Below, piece by piece: positions 1 through 11,943 of a stretch of 64,000 nucleotides of DNA (position 1 is the first letter of the stretch; every line of letters begins with the position of its first letter). This stretch comes from Luscinia megarhynchos (Eukaryota > Chordata > Aves > Passeriformes > Turdidae): assembly GCA_034336665.1 (NCBI GenBank), contig CM067569.1, positions 19,909,820 to 19,973,819 of the forward strand, read 5' to 3'. The notes beneath the pieces were generated by a model, which was given only the letters and a program-made list of their open reading frames with translations, was not told the origin of the DNA and ran no database searches. The translations under genes were made by a program, and so were the position numbers.

Positions 1-959
1 CTATTGCCACTATGAATGCCCCCCCAAAAAATGCCTGCTAGGCACCATTTGATGCCTTTGTGTGTTTGTGACCCTCTTCACCTAGCCTGCCTTTCTCATT
101 TCCCTTTGCTCATGGGGCTCCCTGGTCTGTCTCTCTGTCAAGAATCAGCTCCCCACTGAGGTATTTTCTTTGTTAGCTCCTGGAACCCACTTGCCATGCA
201 GGCAAGGCAGAGATCTCTCTGCACTTCAGAGGCTTCAGGCAAAGAACTGGGGGAGTGCTTACCAGCACCTGCTGTGGGAGAAGGTGCAGAAGGGCTTTTT
301 ATTCTTGTCAGTGGCATAGGGTACCCAGCAAGGGGAAAGAGAGGGAGTATGGAGTGGGACAGCCTGCTGAAATTAGGTCTCTGCAGTCTGGTCCATCACA
401 GCTATGCTGGCAAGTTAAAATGGCATCTCCAACTCCAGCCCAACAAAAATCTGAATTTCTGAATTAGCTCCCTTCTCATGCAGTATTTGTGACAGTTGAC
501 TCAACAGGACACAACAGGCCTGGACAGAGATGAATTAACCCTTAGACAAGTTCTTTACAAATTTCAGTGCCCCAAAAGTAAGCCAGCTGTTCCCAGCGAC
601 AGGAATAACCTGGTCTTGAAAATAAACCTGTGTTCTGACCCCCACCCCATCAGAGGATGATGACTAACTCCATTATCTTCATTTTGAGACCAGAATCAAG
701 TCCATCCTCTCATCTAGGGCTTTTAGAAACACCAGATCTCAATGAGTAATTTGTCATCCTTACCCAGACCTGATATTTATGAATTAATTCAGAATTTTAG
801 TGGCATGAAAAGAAATCTTAAAAAACAATTACCATTTTTTTCACTGCTTACATGTTTCAGGGGAGATATTCTAAACTCACTCAGATGTGTCTAGTTTGTG
901 ACAAACAGGACTTGAACACTCACTGGGGTGTTTGGACAGGCCTAGATTTAAGATTCAAT

Positions 960-1834
960 TTAGGTGTTTCTCACCTCACTCAGCCTACAGCATTCATCCA
1001 TGTATTCATCCAGACTGTCACTGGTGGGGTACTTCTTCAGCTGATGTTCATGGATCTGAAGGTCTTGCATGCTGCCAAAATTCTCAGGGAAATTGTCAGC
1101 AATTGTCTTTGGCTCTTCTGCAGGACCTGGGGTGGAAGGAGTGCTTTCTCTGGAAAGGTCCATGTCTGGGATAGGCTCCTTTTCCAGAGGCTGCTTCTCA
1201 CCCTGGTCAAAATGTTCATCAGCACTTTCTTCCTGAGGGACATTGAAGTCTTCAAGGGAAACTGTAGGATCCTGCACAGCATCTGCCTCCTGACTGTAGT
1301 AATCAGCTTGCTTTTTGCTCTCTGGATCTTGGAGGCTAACTTTTCTGGCATGTTCTTTACATGTTCTCATTAACTGATGGTCAATTTCTGGAGAAGAGGA
1401 GGTGCTGAGCACACCTGAGTCACAAAATGAGTCTCTGCTGTGGAGCACAAAGCTCTTCTCTGAGCCCGTGGGCGTTGATGGAGAATTAGCACCGCTTGGC
1501 AGCTCGACCCCCGAGTCCTCAGATTCAAATTTGGAGAATCTGTGCAGCCGGCACTTGGCCTCGAAGGCACTGAGGTCGGGCAGGGTGGCTACACAGTCAG
1601 TGCTTGCTGAGCCATCCACACAGTCTGCATCTGCTGCACCTGCTGCATCTGCTGCACCTGGACTGCCCAGGCAGGCTGGTGGGACACTGGCACCGGGAAG
1701 ATGGGACTCTGCTGTGCAGGCTGTGTCAGCTGGAGCCTCTGGGATTAACCCTGGGTTTTGAATTCCTTCATTGCTCAGTATCTTCATGTGTGTTAACACA
1801 ACTTTGTCCTCAGCAGGTGGGCTCTTCTTACCTG
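960..1834 (-). CDS. Long coding exon of the unidentified left gene
   Basis: The acceptor is a polypyrimidine tract followed by CAGCAG, so the exon starts at 1834 or 1831. The two choices differ by one alanine codon. The frame is open to TAA at 962-960. A better 3' boundary may be 975, because GAG at 977-975 is followed by GTGAGA, a near-consensus donor; the last four codons would then be intronic. Visible features are an Ala/Asp repeat at residues 74-85, a block of SP and TP sites around residues 119-163, a DSGVLS motif, and an acidic C-terminal half ending in a conserved-looking segment with two adjacent cysteines. The length and biased composition over nearly 300 codons argue for real coding sequence. 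Overlapping + strand frames look like shadows. Confidence 0.7.
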
Positions 1835-4800
1835 CTGAAAAGAAAAACAAGTAGAAGGTCACAGGAGGCCACAAAACTCAGTGTCTAATGCATCCCCTGA
1901 GGGATGTGGAATGTAAGACTGCTATACCAAGGGAGTGGGGGACAGCCCTAATTTGTTTTTCTTGAGCTATACGAAGCTTTCTTGTAGGCTTTGCTGCAAC
2001 AAAAGCCTTGTGTTTCTTATCCTCAGAGTCCTCCAGGGGGGCTCATAAAAGCACAATTCTGATTTGATAGATAGGCAAAAAACAACATATGTAGGCAGGT
2101 GACATTTTTAGTAATTATTAGATGGAGAGATGTACATGTTTTTTCAGCCTGATAGACATTAATTTAAGGCTCAAACATTTTTCCGATTAAATGTATTCTT
2201 AACTAGAAGAAAAAAAGAGTAAAATGAAATCAGTCTTCCCAAAGGCTTAAATGATTTTTGGGCTGCAACAAGCAACTTGCAAACTATTTGGTATTTTCTG
2301 CAGTATTCTCTGCTCACATACAGGTGGCAAAAATCAAGTTCTGATAAGAAAAGCAAATGTAAAAAGCACTGTAGACATTTTTCACTCCCTGTATGATTTT
2401 AGCTATGAAGTAATGTCTTTAAGTGAACTCCTACCTGATTCATAGAGACAAAAGAGATGGGGGCAGCTTTGTTTAAGAGCTTTTGCACATGGACAAAGAA
2501 GACTTGTTTTCAAGTCATAATTATTTTACACAGTAATGTGATAGAACAGTCTCTGGATGAAAAGCTGATCTTCAGGAGTCAAAGATCTGCTCCCAGGTTT
2601 TTATTACTGTTTTTCTGAATATAATATTTCATAGTGCAGACTTCTGGACCATGATGGTATGAGAGCCAGTGTGAAAGTTCTGCGTCTACCTTTTAGCAAA
2701 CTGTAAATCTCAGCTCCAGATATGTATGTTGGTGGATTTGGAACCAAGAATTGATGCAGAACAAAACTTGTTTCTCTGGTATCTTTTCCCTTAGTGCCCA
2801 ATCCAGAGTGCTACAATGCACACACTTTTCTGGCTGTCTTACTTTCTACTTCATTGCCCTCTCCTCTTTCTTTTTGCCTGAATCAGACCAGCAGCAGCTT
2901 CACAAACTCACCCCCACTAAAGCAAATGTCCCGAGGCAGGCAGGAAAGCCTGGGATACACCCCACCAGCAGTGGATCAGGGAGAGCTCTGCTGTGCAGCT
3001 CTCCTTTGTGGTAACTCAGAAAGCTCCCTGTTTCAGAAACAACCCATCTTCCAGCTTTACCTTGCCAGCTTGTTTTCTGCAACGTACTTAGACAAAGGAG
3101 ACTTTTACTCATTAAGGACAAGCTAACTCTTACATGGATCTTTTTCTACTTTATTTGAATTCTCTCCATTTGATCTTGGGAATTTCCACTGAAACATGCC
3201 CTTTGTGTTCATAGAACCCACTGATTTAATATTTTACACTGGATTTTCATAAAGGGCAGTCATTGATCAATAATCTGATGGGCTTTTTTGTGGTATGTAG
3301 TGCTAATACCCCTTATATAAGATTCATTTATCACACACAGAACTGCACTGCCTCCCTTAGCAGGATTCACAGGCATCTTCCCAGTGCAAAGAGCCCTGTT
3401 TGGGACAGTCAGTGCCAGACCTCAGCAATACAACACCAGGATGTGGCTGTGGTGGGTGACAAGAAAAAGACATTACAAAGGCAAGCTCATCAGGAGCTGC
3501 CTGTGCTGGGCTCTGTTGTTATTCTTCCACTTTGGGGATATGAATGAGGGACCCTGAACTGAGGACAAGGAATAGGGTGACTGGTTTGCAGCTTCCCATA
3601 CAGCAAAGCACCAGGTGTAAGAGGGAGCTGGGTGCCAGGTCTTGGAAGGAGGAACTGAGTCACTTTGATTTGGAATCAAGAGGATCTACCTGCTCAGCTG
3701 CAAACACCTCTTGGCAGCCAGAGACAAAGCACTGTATCTGCATGAAAAATACAAGGCTTACAGGCTCTTCTGATGGCATCACTGCCCCAGCTGGCCAACA
3801 AAACCACTGAGAGTCAGGAGTGCAGCTGCATTCCTACAACTTTTAAGAACAAACCATACAGCTGTCACTCTTACCAGGAACTGCTGTATGCAATGGTAGC
3901 TCTTTCCCACAGACTGATTGCTCTCACTTATTAATCATGCCATGTTTTCCTTTGATTGGAGATTCTCTCTCTTCTTTCAATCTGTCCCTGTTTTTTCTTG
4001 CTTAACTGGTTTCACCCTGGCCTACACAAATATTGCTTTGTCTAAAATCAGGAAGCAGCATATTAAAATGAGGTCTTGCTGCTTACAGAAGGAGATGTCA
4101 GACGCTTTACTGCATATCTTTTAGGACTACAAAAGCTGCAATGTGAACAAGAAGGTTTGGCTGGAGTAGAAAAAATAGAAAATAAGATGAAATATTTAAA
4201 TCTTTGACCCTCTGTGGGATGTGACCACCTTGATGCCAACAACAGTTCTTTGCTCTCCCTGTACTGTGATCACTAGCAACATGTTTCACAAAAATTGTTT
4301 ATCTGTTCTAGGCTGCAAACCATTGCTCTCAGCACTGTCAGGTCCTGCAAACCACAGTGTTTGAGCATTTCTGATTTATTCTTCACACGCCCTGTGATGA
4401 GGCAAAGTGTTATCATCCCCCTACCACAAGATCAGAACAGCTTCAAAGGACAACAGGATTTTGCAACACACTTGGGCACCCCGTCCTCAATCATTCAATA
4501 ATACTTTTCCACGGTTAGTGAGGTCATCTGTGCTGTAGCAGAAAGATCTCCAACGATTAAGGCAGTGATCTGAAACTCAAGTTATTCTTGCTGCACCTCA
4601 CTGACAGAACAGTCTCTCTTCTTCCTCACTGTTAAATGGATTATAGACTCTAAACCATGGGGCATCCAACCAGCAGATTGTTCCTGCTACACATCTCGAA
4701 AGAGGCATACAAAAACACTCAGTTCTTTCAAGTATATTGCTAACAAATACCAGAATGGTATTTGTGCAGCTCATCTGCACAATTGAAGAAAAAAAAAAAT

Positions 4801-7800
4801 TATCCAGACCCTCAACTGCTATAAATTGACTAATTTCCAAGGCCCTTAAGAGAGCTGTGCCAGCTAATTTTGGCTGAAGGCTTGGTCTGTGAGTGCTTTG
4901 TTCAGCAATACCAGGGGGCCTGGGTGAAGTAAGGAAGGGAGATAATTCCTGCCTGGCACTGGAGGGAGTGTGCTGCAGGGGTATAGCTGCAAACAATCCT
5001 GCACAGGGGCTTCTGAAAGGAGGTGTGAAGAACTTCAGAGAGCTGAACGGTGGCACTAACAATGGTAAGATGCATTTACTTGTACTGGAGGCCAGCCAGG
5101 TTTGACACTGCTGTTCCGGGAATTCAGCCAAGATTTTTGTTGTTGTTTTTGTTTCTTTTCCCCTGGACCGGTTTTCCACACCCCTCTGGGGTGGGGGTAA
5201 GATAGCAAATGCTGTAGCTTTTAGGAAGCTGGCTGGTACACTGGTGTGGCAGCCAGGGAAGGAGTGGAGATTTGTGTGCATGCTTCAGAATCAGTACAGG
5301 TTCCTAAAGCATCTTCAATACGTGTGCCAAACATTGTGCTGCTTGCCTAGTAGCCCTTTCAAAGGGTTATATGGCTCTGTAACCACCCTAGATACATACA
5401 GGGTTCCCTGGATTGAAATATGTGCCTGTAACTGGTGGTAAGTGATCATGTGTAGCCTCGGGAATCTAGGTTTCCTGTGCCTGCAAAGCTGGAGAATCAG
5501 ACTGCTTCCCAGCTCACAAGGAGGTGGTGACAGTGAACTAGCTAATACCTGGGGGTAATTGTTAGGGAGTGAAAGCAACAGATGTGTCCCACCTAAGTCT
5601 CTAGAACTTTGCTCTGCATTATGTTTGAATTGCTTTCTAGGGTATTTCTATGTTGCACTTAGCATAGCCTAATGAGAAACTAGAGAAACTTAAATCTTTC
5701 AAATGTAAATACCCTCTCATCAACTCCTGTCCCAAGACTTCCCTTTCTTAGGAAGGTTTTTTTCCAGTTATTTCCAAGTTATTTTTCCAGTTGCACAATA
5801 ACTAGCAGCTGCCAGGACTCAGCTTGGTGTGTTACTACACAGATCTCTGACCAGGAGAAGGAGGGCAGATACCTAAACATAAAATTACTTCCAAGCAATT
5901 TCTTTATCCCAAGTAAGTTCATGCACAAGATGAATTCAAACAACTGCCTAGGAAAAACTCCTACACATTTCCAATCTTGCTTAAGACCAATTCCTGCAAA
6001 AGCTCCCCCTTTCTAGTAAACCAAGCCAAAGTCTGTATCCAAATCCCTGTGCTCCAAGGTACTGAAACCCACGTCTGATTTTTTTTTCATTTTTGCATCT
6101 ATGCCTGTGGCCAAAGCTGTGTTTCACTGGCAATTCTTTCAGTGCAAGACCTGTTAAGTTCTGCTACATCCCTGAGAGGGTCAGTGGCCTCTGATGCTCT
6201 GACTTAAGTATCCCATGATTAAGTAGCACATGGTTTTCTGATGTATGCAACTAATGGAAGTACTGGTGGACAGGAAGAGGCCAGGCTGGCAGTGGAATGA
6301 GTGCTGCTACTGGCAGCCAGTGGCAGAGAGCCATTCCAAACCAACACTGCCTTTTGCTGCTCTCTTCCCTTCCAGTCTCTGCCCACCTGTTTTAAAATGT
6401 TCATCCTGATTTTTAGGCTACTTGGCATGGGGAGAATCTCTGTTAAACATGGCACAACTGGAGGCAAAGCTTTGCTCGTCTCCATCTGCCACTGTCTTAC
6501 AAAGGATAGCAGAGCTAGAGCCATGGCAGCCTTCTGCTTGTCTCTAGAGCTGCAGCAAGGTCCATGTGCACAGCAAACCCATCCACAGTGGGTGGTGCTG
6601 GCAGGCTTGTGCAGGATGAACAGCCCAGAGATACTCAGAGAATCTATTCCTCTCCCTATTCCTCTACTGTGTGCCACACATGCCACAAGACATGGAACAT
6701 CCTACACGCTGCAGTTCATAACGCCAGTACTTTCCAGCTTTACTGTGCCACCACAAATAAAGGGCATCACCAAAGACTTGGGCTGCTGGAGTAGCAGGGA
6801 CTTTGCACAGCTGCCCTGCAAAGGAAGACCAATGTCAAACCACAGCACTCCTCCCAATCTGCTTAGCCCTCAGTACAGGAGTAAGGTGCACATGTAAAGT
6901 GCCAGAAAAGGTTTTTCAGCATCCTATAGAGGACACAACCTGCCTAGTAACTCCTCTCTGGCTCCAGCTGTGCCAAAGATTAAACCCTGCCGTGCAGGTT
7001 TGGTTCTGTGATGGGGCTGTGGCCTCCAAGTAACACACTACGAGATGATTGTCACCTTTTGAAGAATCATTAGACAGCAGTGACTAGGGCACTGGAGTCA
7101 AACTCATGACCTAGAAATTAAAGGCTGCCTCTCCCATTCAGTCCTTGCACTCCCTCATTTTCCTTCCTTCCCTTACAAAAAGTTTCCCTCAGTTTTGTCA
7201 CTATGCCACGTTCCCTAGCACTGCTGGCAGGACGGCTCAGGTGGTATTTCCCTTTCATTTCGAAGAGGTGGGTTTTTTTCTCACCAATGATGAGATCTCA
7301 ATTTCCCAGCATTTAAGGGAGAAGGGGTCACTTCCTTTCTGAAACAATAGGCATTTTTTGCTGATGACTTTTCCCCCACGTGTGCAGAAGGGTGGGGCTG
7401 GGCGCTGGGGCTGTGCTGGCACCTCCTCAGCAGCCTCCAGGCAGGGGCAGCGAGAGCCGTGTCACCTCCCCGGCTGGAAAGAGCCGTCCCTAGCACAGCC
7501 CTGGGGGCTCAGGCAGGACCTCAGTGCTCACAAGACTTGAATTACGCTTCTAAAAACCCCAAACCAATCCAACAAACAAAAAAGTCCCCACCCCCAAAAA
7601 AATGAGTAACCACCACCAACTGATCCTCTGTGAGAAAAATCTATCTCCACTCAGCTTTGCCATGGGTTTCCACTGGGTGGGGATCTCCCGACTCCCTGGA
7701 CTCTTGATCCCAGTCCTGGCAATGGCAGAGGTGCTACTTGCCACCAAAAGTCTGCAAACTATCTGCCTGCCCCAGTGCTTTTCAAACAGCGTGCTGAGCG

Positions 7801-10800
7801 TGCTGCCGGATCTTGGGCAGCCCGGTCTGAGCAAGGCTTCTCCTAAATAACTAGGAAAATCACGACCTGAAAATCCAATACAGAAAGCTTATCGCAGGGT
7901 CTGTTGTCTTCAGTGCATCAGTTACAACAACAGCAGCAGAAACTTATGAAGGCTTGGAAATCACTGTCAGAGGAAAGGTCGGGTTTTTGTTGTTTTGTTT
8001 TCTTGGTTTGCTTGTTGTTTTTGGGTTTTTTTTAACTAGAGTTGTGACTGAAAAATTCACATTTACAGGGGAACAGGCTCTCATGTAGTAACAGTATTTG
8101 CATGATAGACCAAATTCTCTTAACTTTATCCAGTTGGAGAAGTGAAATGCACGTGGATTTCATGAACATACACAAACAATTTAATTTGCTCCAAATATTG
8201 AATGCAAAGGAATAGTTATAACAAAGCTGAGATTTCAGATAGTCTTTGAACAAAAAGCACAAAGGTTTTAGATCCTTTGGCTCCAAGGTGGTCTCTATTC
8301 TCAATGTTAGTTAAGTGTGTGAAGTTCCTTAGGATCGTAGTTTGGTAATATAATGTGACCAGAAATGCTATAGGCCCCCACAGCTGCGGCTGGTAATGAC
8401 AAATCCATATAAAGTAGATGCCGAGAGAAAGATAACAGGGTTCAAGGACTCTGACTGAGGAGACAATCATTGCTTTAGTATCTATGTTTTACAAAAGAGG
8501 AGATAATTATAGCTCTTTTCGGGCATTTGAGGAGGAATGAGAGGGAGATTGATTGGTTGTTTACTGATTGATATAGTTGGGTGAACTAAAGAGGAAATGG
8601 ATTTCCAAGTAGAGAGGCCACTTGACACTTTTACAGCTTGCTCCTAATTCACTGCAAGTGACCTGTGAAGTTTTTGAAACCAAACGACAGGTCTGATAGA
8701 TTAGTGACCCTCTGGCAGAAAGTCCCGGGGCACAGCAGGTCCCCTCACACCCCCTGGTTTATCAGTCACTGGTGTAGGCTGGCGGTCACCCGCCTTGGGA
8801 ACAGCACCTGACCCTGTGCGATAGCCCCAGCTAAAGCGCTGCTCCCACTCGTTTCTGCATTTACACTGCAACTTATTTCTTTGTATCTATGAACCAGTGA
8901 GGTTCACGGGGGTAATTTCGGATCAGTGCACAGGTTCTCCCTACTCTGCAATATAGTCCTGGGGGCGAGGAGAGGGAAGAGGCTCAGCCCCTACAATCAC
9001 CTATGGGGCTTATTTGTGAGATTTTTGTCAGGGAGACGACAACTGCTGCTAAAGACCTGCAAATCCTTCTCCTTGGAAATTCACATGTGTTCCTCCAAGA
9101 GAAAGGTTCAAAACCTTAAATAAAGGAAACAGTGCTTTCATGAGCAGCCCTCTATAACAGCAAAACATTATTTAGCACACAACTCAGTGATATGTCTGAG
9201 CAGAAAATGAAAACAATAGAAACAAATATATCACACATTGGCAAAAACTGTCTAATTTAGATATTTTCCTTGTGCATCTGATCTGCAGGCTGCTTCATAT
9301 CGCAGAGGATTATTCAGCCAGAAATTAACTAGGAGCCAGGAGGCCCTTTGCAAGGATGGAACGTGCCCCCAGGGATGACAGGTATGTAGTAATTCAGGTT
9401 TTATTGCCTATAATAAGCTTGGATAAACAACTGTTCAATAGCCCCAAAGACCAAGGCCGTGTAGACACCAGTGCTTCAACTAAAGCCAAAGGAACTCGAG
9501 AATTGTTTTAGAAACGTTGCTGTGAACCCATTCTTCATGAGTAGCCATTGCTGACCCTTTGGTAAAACCCTGGAGAGCTGCTTCTTCTCAAACAAGGTAG
9601 CACTGCACAGGTGTAACCATACTCTGGCACATCTGAAATCTTTTATAGTTGCAGTGAGAGCAAGAGCCAAGAATGCTATTTCTGAATAGAGATGGCATCC
9701 AAATCAGGACACACATAATATTTGGTGCCTTTTACTAGCTGAGGTGATCAGAGAGTGCTGTTGTTGTTTCTTATTTGGATAAATTCTAGCTGAACCTCTT
9801 TTTGATCCCTCAGTGCTCTCCTGTAGGATATCTCTGTTCCCCCCACCAAAGTTTTCACCTACCCCATTAACAATACTGCTGTGTCTAGGTGGTGAAGGAC
9901 ACTTCCATGTGGAAGAGCAAGCTTCCTTTCACCTCCTAACCCTGCCATCACGTTTGCTCCATATGTATTGGAGGAAACAAGTTCATGGTCGAATTACATC
10001 CAGGGCAAAAGGGAGCAGTTTCCACCATATGGTAAAACCTTCAAACACCCTGCACATCTTACGGGGATGCTGGCATGTTCTCACAGCAGCATTGCTCTAG
10101 AGCCCTTGGGTAGCAGTTTCCAGACTGAACCCAGGCAGAACAACGTGCTTCAGCAGCCTTGATGGCACCAACAGCTCCACGCTGGGGCACCTCACAGAGG
10201 CTCCAGCTTACACTGAGTTCTAAGTAGCTGCCCAGACCAGGAAAGCTGGGAAGCACAATCCAAGCAGAGAGCACCTGAGTGGATGCCCAAGAATCTGGCA
10301 GTTCTGATGACTCCATGGGAACAATTGCTGCAGCACTCCAAGGAGGCAGGAGTTTGGCAAAAGGATGGAAACTCAGGACCCCAGGAGATATAACCACCCC
10401 AAACACAAGGGTTTGCAACATTTTTACCGTCCTGCTGTAGAACTGCACACTACATTTACACTCACAAACCATGCCTGTAGCCACCTCCACGCCAAGCAAA
10501 CCAACCCAGTGCAGTGATGCCAGTGAGACATAACCTGCCGATCTCGTTTACAGCTGCCACAAACCAAGCTGAGGGGTAAACAGGGATGCTAAGAGAATTC
10601 TGCCACACGGGGCTTGTGATCTCAAAGCCTGCAACTCTGGCTAAGGCATGAAACACAGTGGCCCTAGTATGCCTGAAAAAGGCATACTGAGACCACATAA
10701 TTTGTTTGCACAACAGAGGCTTAAAAAGTTACAGGTGATCAGCTGTAGGACTATATTTGCCTTTGCTGCCAGGGTCACCTCATCTGCACAGGAGCAAGTA

Positions 10801-11552
10801 AAACACTTGGAGCCCGGGGATGCACTAGCCTAGAAAGCGGGGTGATGTCCGCTGCCCGTGCAGTGGCGGGCGGAGGCAGCCCCGACCCGCCTCTCGGTGG
10901 TACCGGACCCGCGCGGTGCCGGGAGCAGTGCCGGGAGCAGGGCCGGACCCGCGCGGTGCCGGGAGCGGTGCCGGGAGCAGGGCCGGGAGCGGGGCCGGAC
11001 CCGCACGGTGCCGAACCCGCGCGGTGCCGGGAGCGGGGCTGGGAGCGGGGCCGGACCCGCACGGTGCCGGGAGCGGTGCCGGGAGCGCGGCCGGACCCGC
11101 ACGGTGCCGGGAGCGGGGCCGGTCCCTCGGCAGCACGCACCGCCCGGAGCACAGCGCTCCCGCCTCCCCTGCTCCCTTCTCCCGAGCTCTGCCACGCTTA
11201 CCAAGGCGCAATAAGCCCACAAAGAGGGAACGGGACCGGTTCCTCTGGGCGATCTTTGTCCCGGCGGCGCGGGGCAGGGGCTGTGCAGCCTTACCTGCGA
11301 GGGGACAGAGGCAGCCGGAGAGCAGCGAGCGCAGCATGGGGCCGGGCGGCAGCGGCGCGGTGCCCGGCCGGCGGGGCCCGGCAGCAGGGCGGGCCGGGAT
11401 GCGCTCGTCCTAAGTATCGAGGGGAAGGAAGGGGGTGGCGGGGGTGCGGGGCTGGGGAGGCGCTGGCAGCCGCCGGCTGTCCCGGGAGGGGCGGCCGACT
11501 CACCTCTCCTCCAGGGCGCTCCCAGGGTGAAGCTCCGGTGCCAGCTGAACAT
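960..11552 (-). CDS. Unidentified gene: acidic Ser/Pro-rich protein with alternative first exons
   Basis: The gene reads right to left. A long coding exon (1834 down to 975 or 960) is joined in frame to either of two short first exons, 11337-11295 or 11552-11504. Both end one base into a codon before a GT donor, which is the phase the long exon needs. With the 11337 start and the in-exon stop the product is 305 residues. It has no signal peptide, membrane segment or catalytic domain that I recognise. It is rich in Ser, Pro, Asp and Glu, has many SP/TP sites, and carries a DSGVLS motif at residues 153-158. I do not recognise the family, and no function is assigned. A strong donor at the 3' edge of the long exon suggests the gene may continue left of 975. 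The open frame is well supported by length and composition; the exon joining is inference. Confidence 0.6.
1835..10897 (-). other. Large first intron of the left gene
   Basis: About 9 kb of mid-GC DNA between the long exon and the CpG island. I see no recognisable exon, RNA gene or CR1 piece here. Open frames such as 5281-4598 (-, 227 codons) and 6301-6897 (+, 198 codons) have no recognisable domain and no convincing splice context, and read like random translations. An alternative internal exon of the left gene could be hidden here. Confidence 0.5.
10898..11131. repeat. GC-rich minisatellite beside the left gene's first exon
   Basis: Nested tandem repeat. A 12-bp subunit of the form GTGCCGGGAGCG/GGGCCGGGAGCG is interspersed with spacers of the form GGGCCGGACCCGCACG. 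About ten recognisable subunits occur, with substitutions between copies. The array is very CpG-dense and merges into the CpG island holding the first exons. It lies in the first intron, about 160 bases past the 11294 donor. Long Gly/Ala/Arg/Pro frames on both strands here are produced by the repeat. Confidence 0.9.
11295..11337 (-). CDS. Candidate first coding exon (downstream alternative)
   Basis: ATG at 11337 opens 14 codons plus one base, ending GCAG before a strong GTAAGG donor at 11294. The product begins MLRSLLSGCLCPLA. The phase-1 end matches the acceptor at 1834 exactly. The exon lies in a CpG island. The peptide is short and hydrophobic with two cysteines. It might weakly resemble a lipidation or targeting tail, but that is speculation. 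Intermediate exons cannot be excluded. Confidence 0.5.
11504..11552 (-). CDS. Candidate first coding exon (upstream alternative)
   Basis: ATG at 11552, with G at -3, opens 16 codons plus one base (MFSWHRSFTLGAPWRR) and is followed by a near-consensus GTGAGT donor at 11503. It ends in the same phase as the exon at 11295-11337, so either can supply the N terminus of the long exon. This looks like two alternative first exons about 170 bases apart in one CpG island. One could instead be a chance frame in GC-rich DNA. Confidence 0.45.
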
Positions 11553-11690
11553 GCCGCCGGCAGCAGCCGCCCTCAGGGGCGGGCGGGGCGCGGGGCCGGG
11601 GGTGCCATCGCCGCCGAGCCTCCGAGCGGCGCGGGCCCGCTTAGGGCACGGCGGGCGGCGGGGCGGCGGGCGGGCGCACGGCCAGCAGCC

Positions 11691-11700
11691 GCTTATAAAG
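11691..11700. promoter_or_regulatory. TATA-like element at the CpG island edge
   Basis: GCTTATAAAG reads as TTATAAAG on the + strand and CTTTATAAGC on the - strand. The - strand reading would place a start near 11665, about 110 bases upstream of the ATG at 11552, and would fit the left gene. The + strand reading is the better TATA match and would fire to the right at about 11730, where no coding gene is seen. A GATA-type TGATAAG lies nearby at about 11732. Confidence 0.35.
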
Positions 11701-11943
11701 GGAGCAGCCCAGAGGAATGTATCTCCTGTGGCTGATAAGCCGGGATGACTGCAGGGGTTTGGACTACCTTTGCAACCCCCGGAGAACAGAGGGGGAGAGA
11801 GGCGGGGAAAAGGATAGGAGAGAAGAAAAAGAAAAATATTTCAGTGCTTGCATAATATCAATAAACAACTCCCCTCTCTAGTGGCAGGGAAGGCTGGAAT
11901 GTTTAGGGTGGGGAGGAGAGAGGGTTTGTTGGGTTTTGCTGCC

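Larger units (their letters stand above)
11132..11720. promoter_or_regulatory. CpG island and promoter of the left gene
   Basis: A dense CpG and GC-box region covers both candidate first exons of the left gene. Runs such as GGGGCGGGCGGGGCG near 11577 and several GGGCGG/GGCGGG clusters between 11645 and 11685 are classic Sp1/KLF-type sites. No transcription start can be placed from sequence alone. GC content drops sharply to the right of about 11720. Confidence 0.7.

Noticed and set aside
4598..5281. 227-codon frame on the - strand in the left gene's intron
   Set aside because: No recognised domain, random-looking composition and poly-T-derived Phe runs. Length alone is not compelling in a 64-kb window.
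6301..6897. 198-codon + strand frame in the same intron
   Set aside because: No family resemblance or splice context, and overlapping frames on both strands.
10830..11735. Frames of 165 to 297 codons in the left CpG island
   Set aside because: Gly/Ala/Arg/Pro low-complexity translations of GC-rich repeat present on both strands. Only the short ATG-to-donor segments on the - strand fit a splice model.
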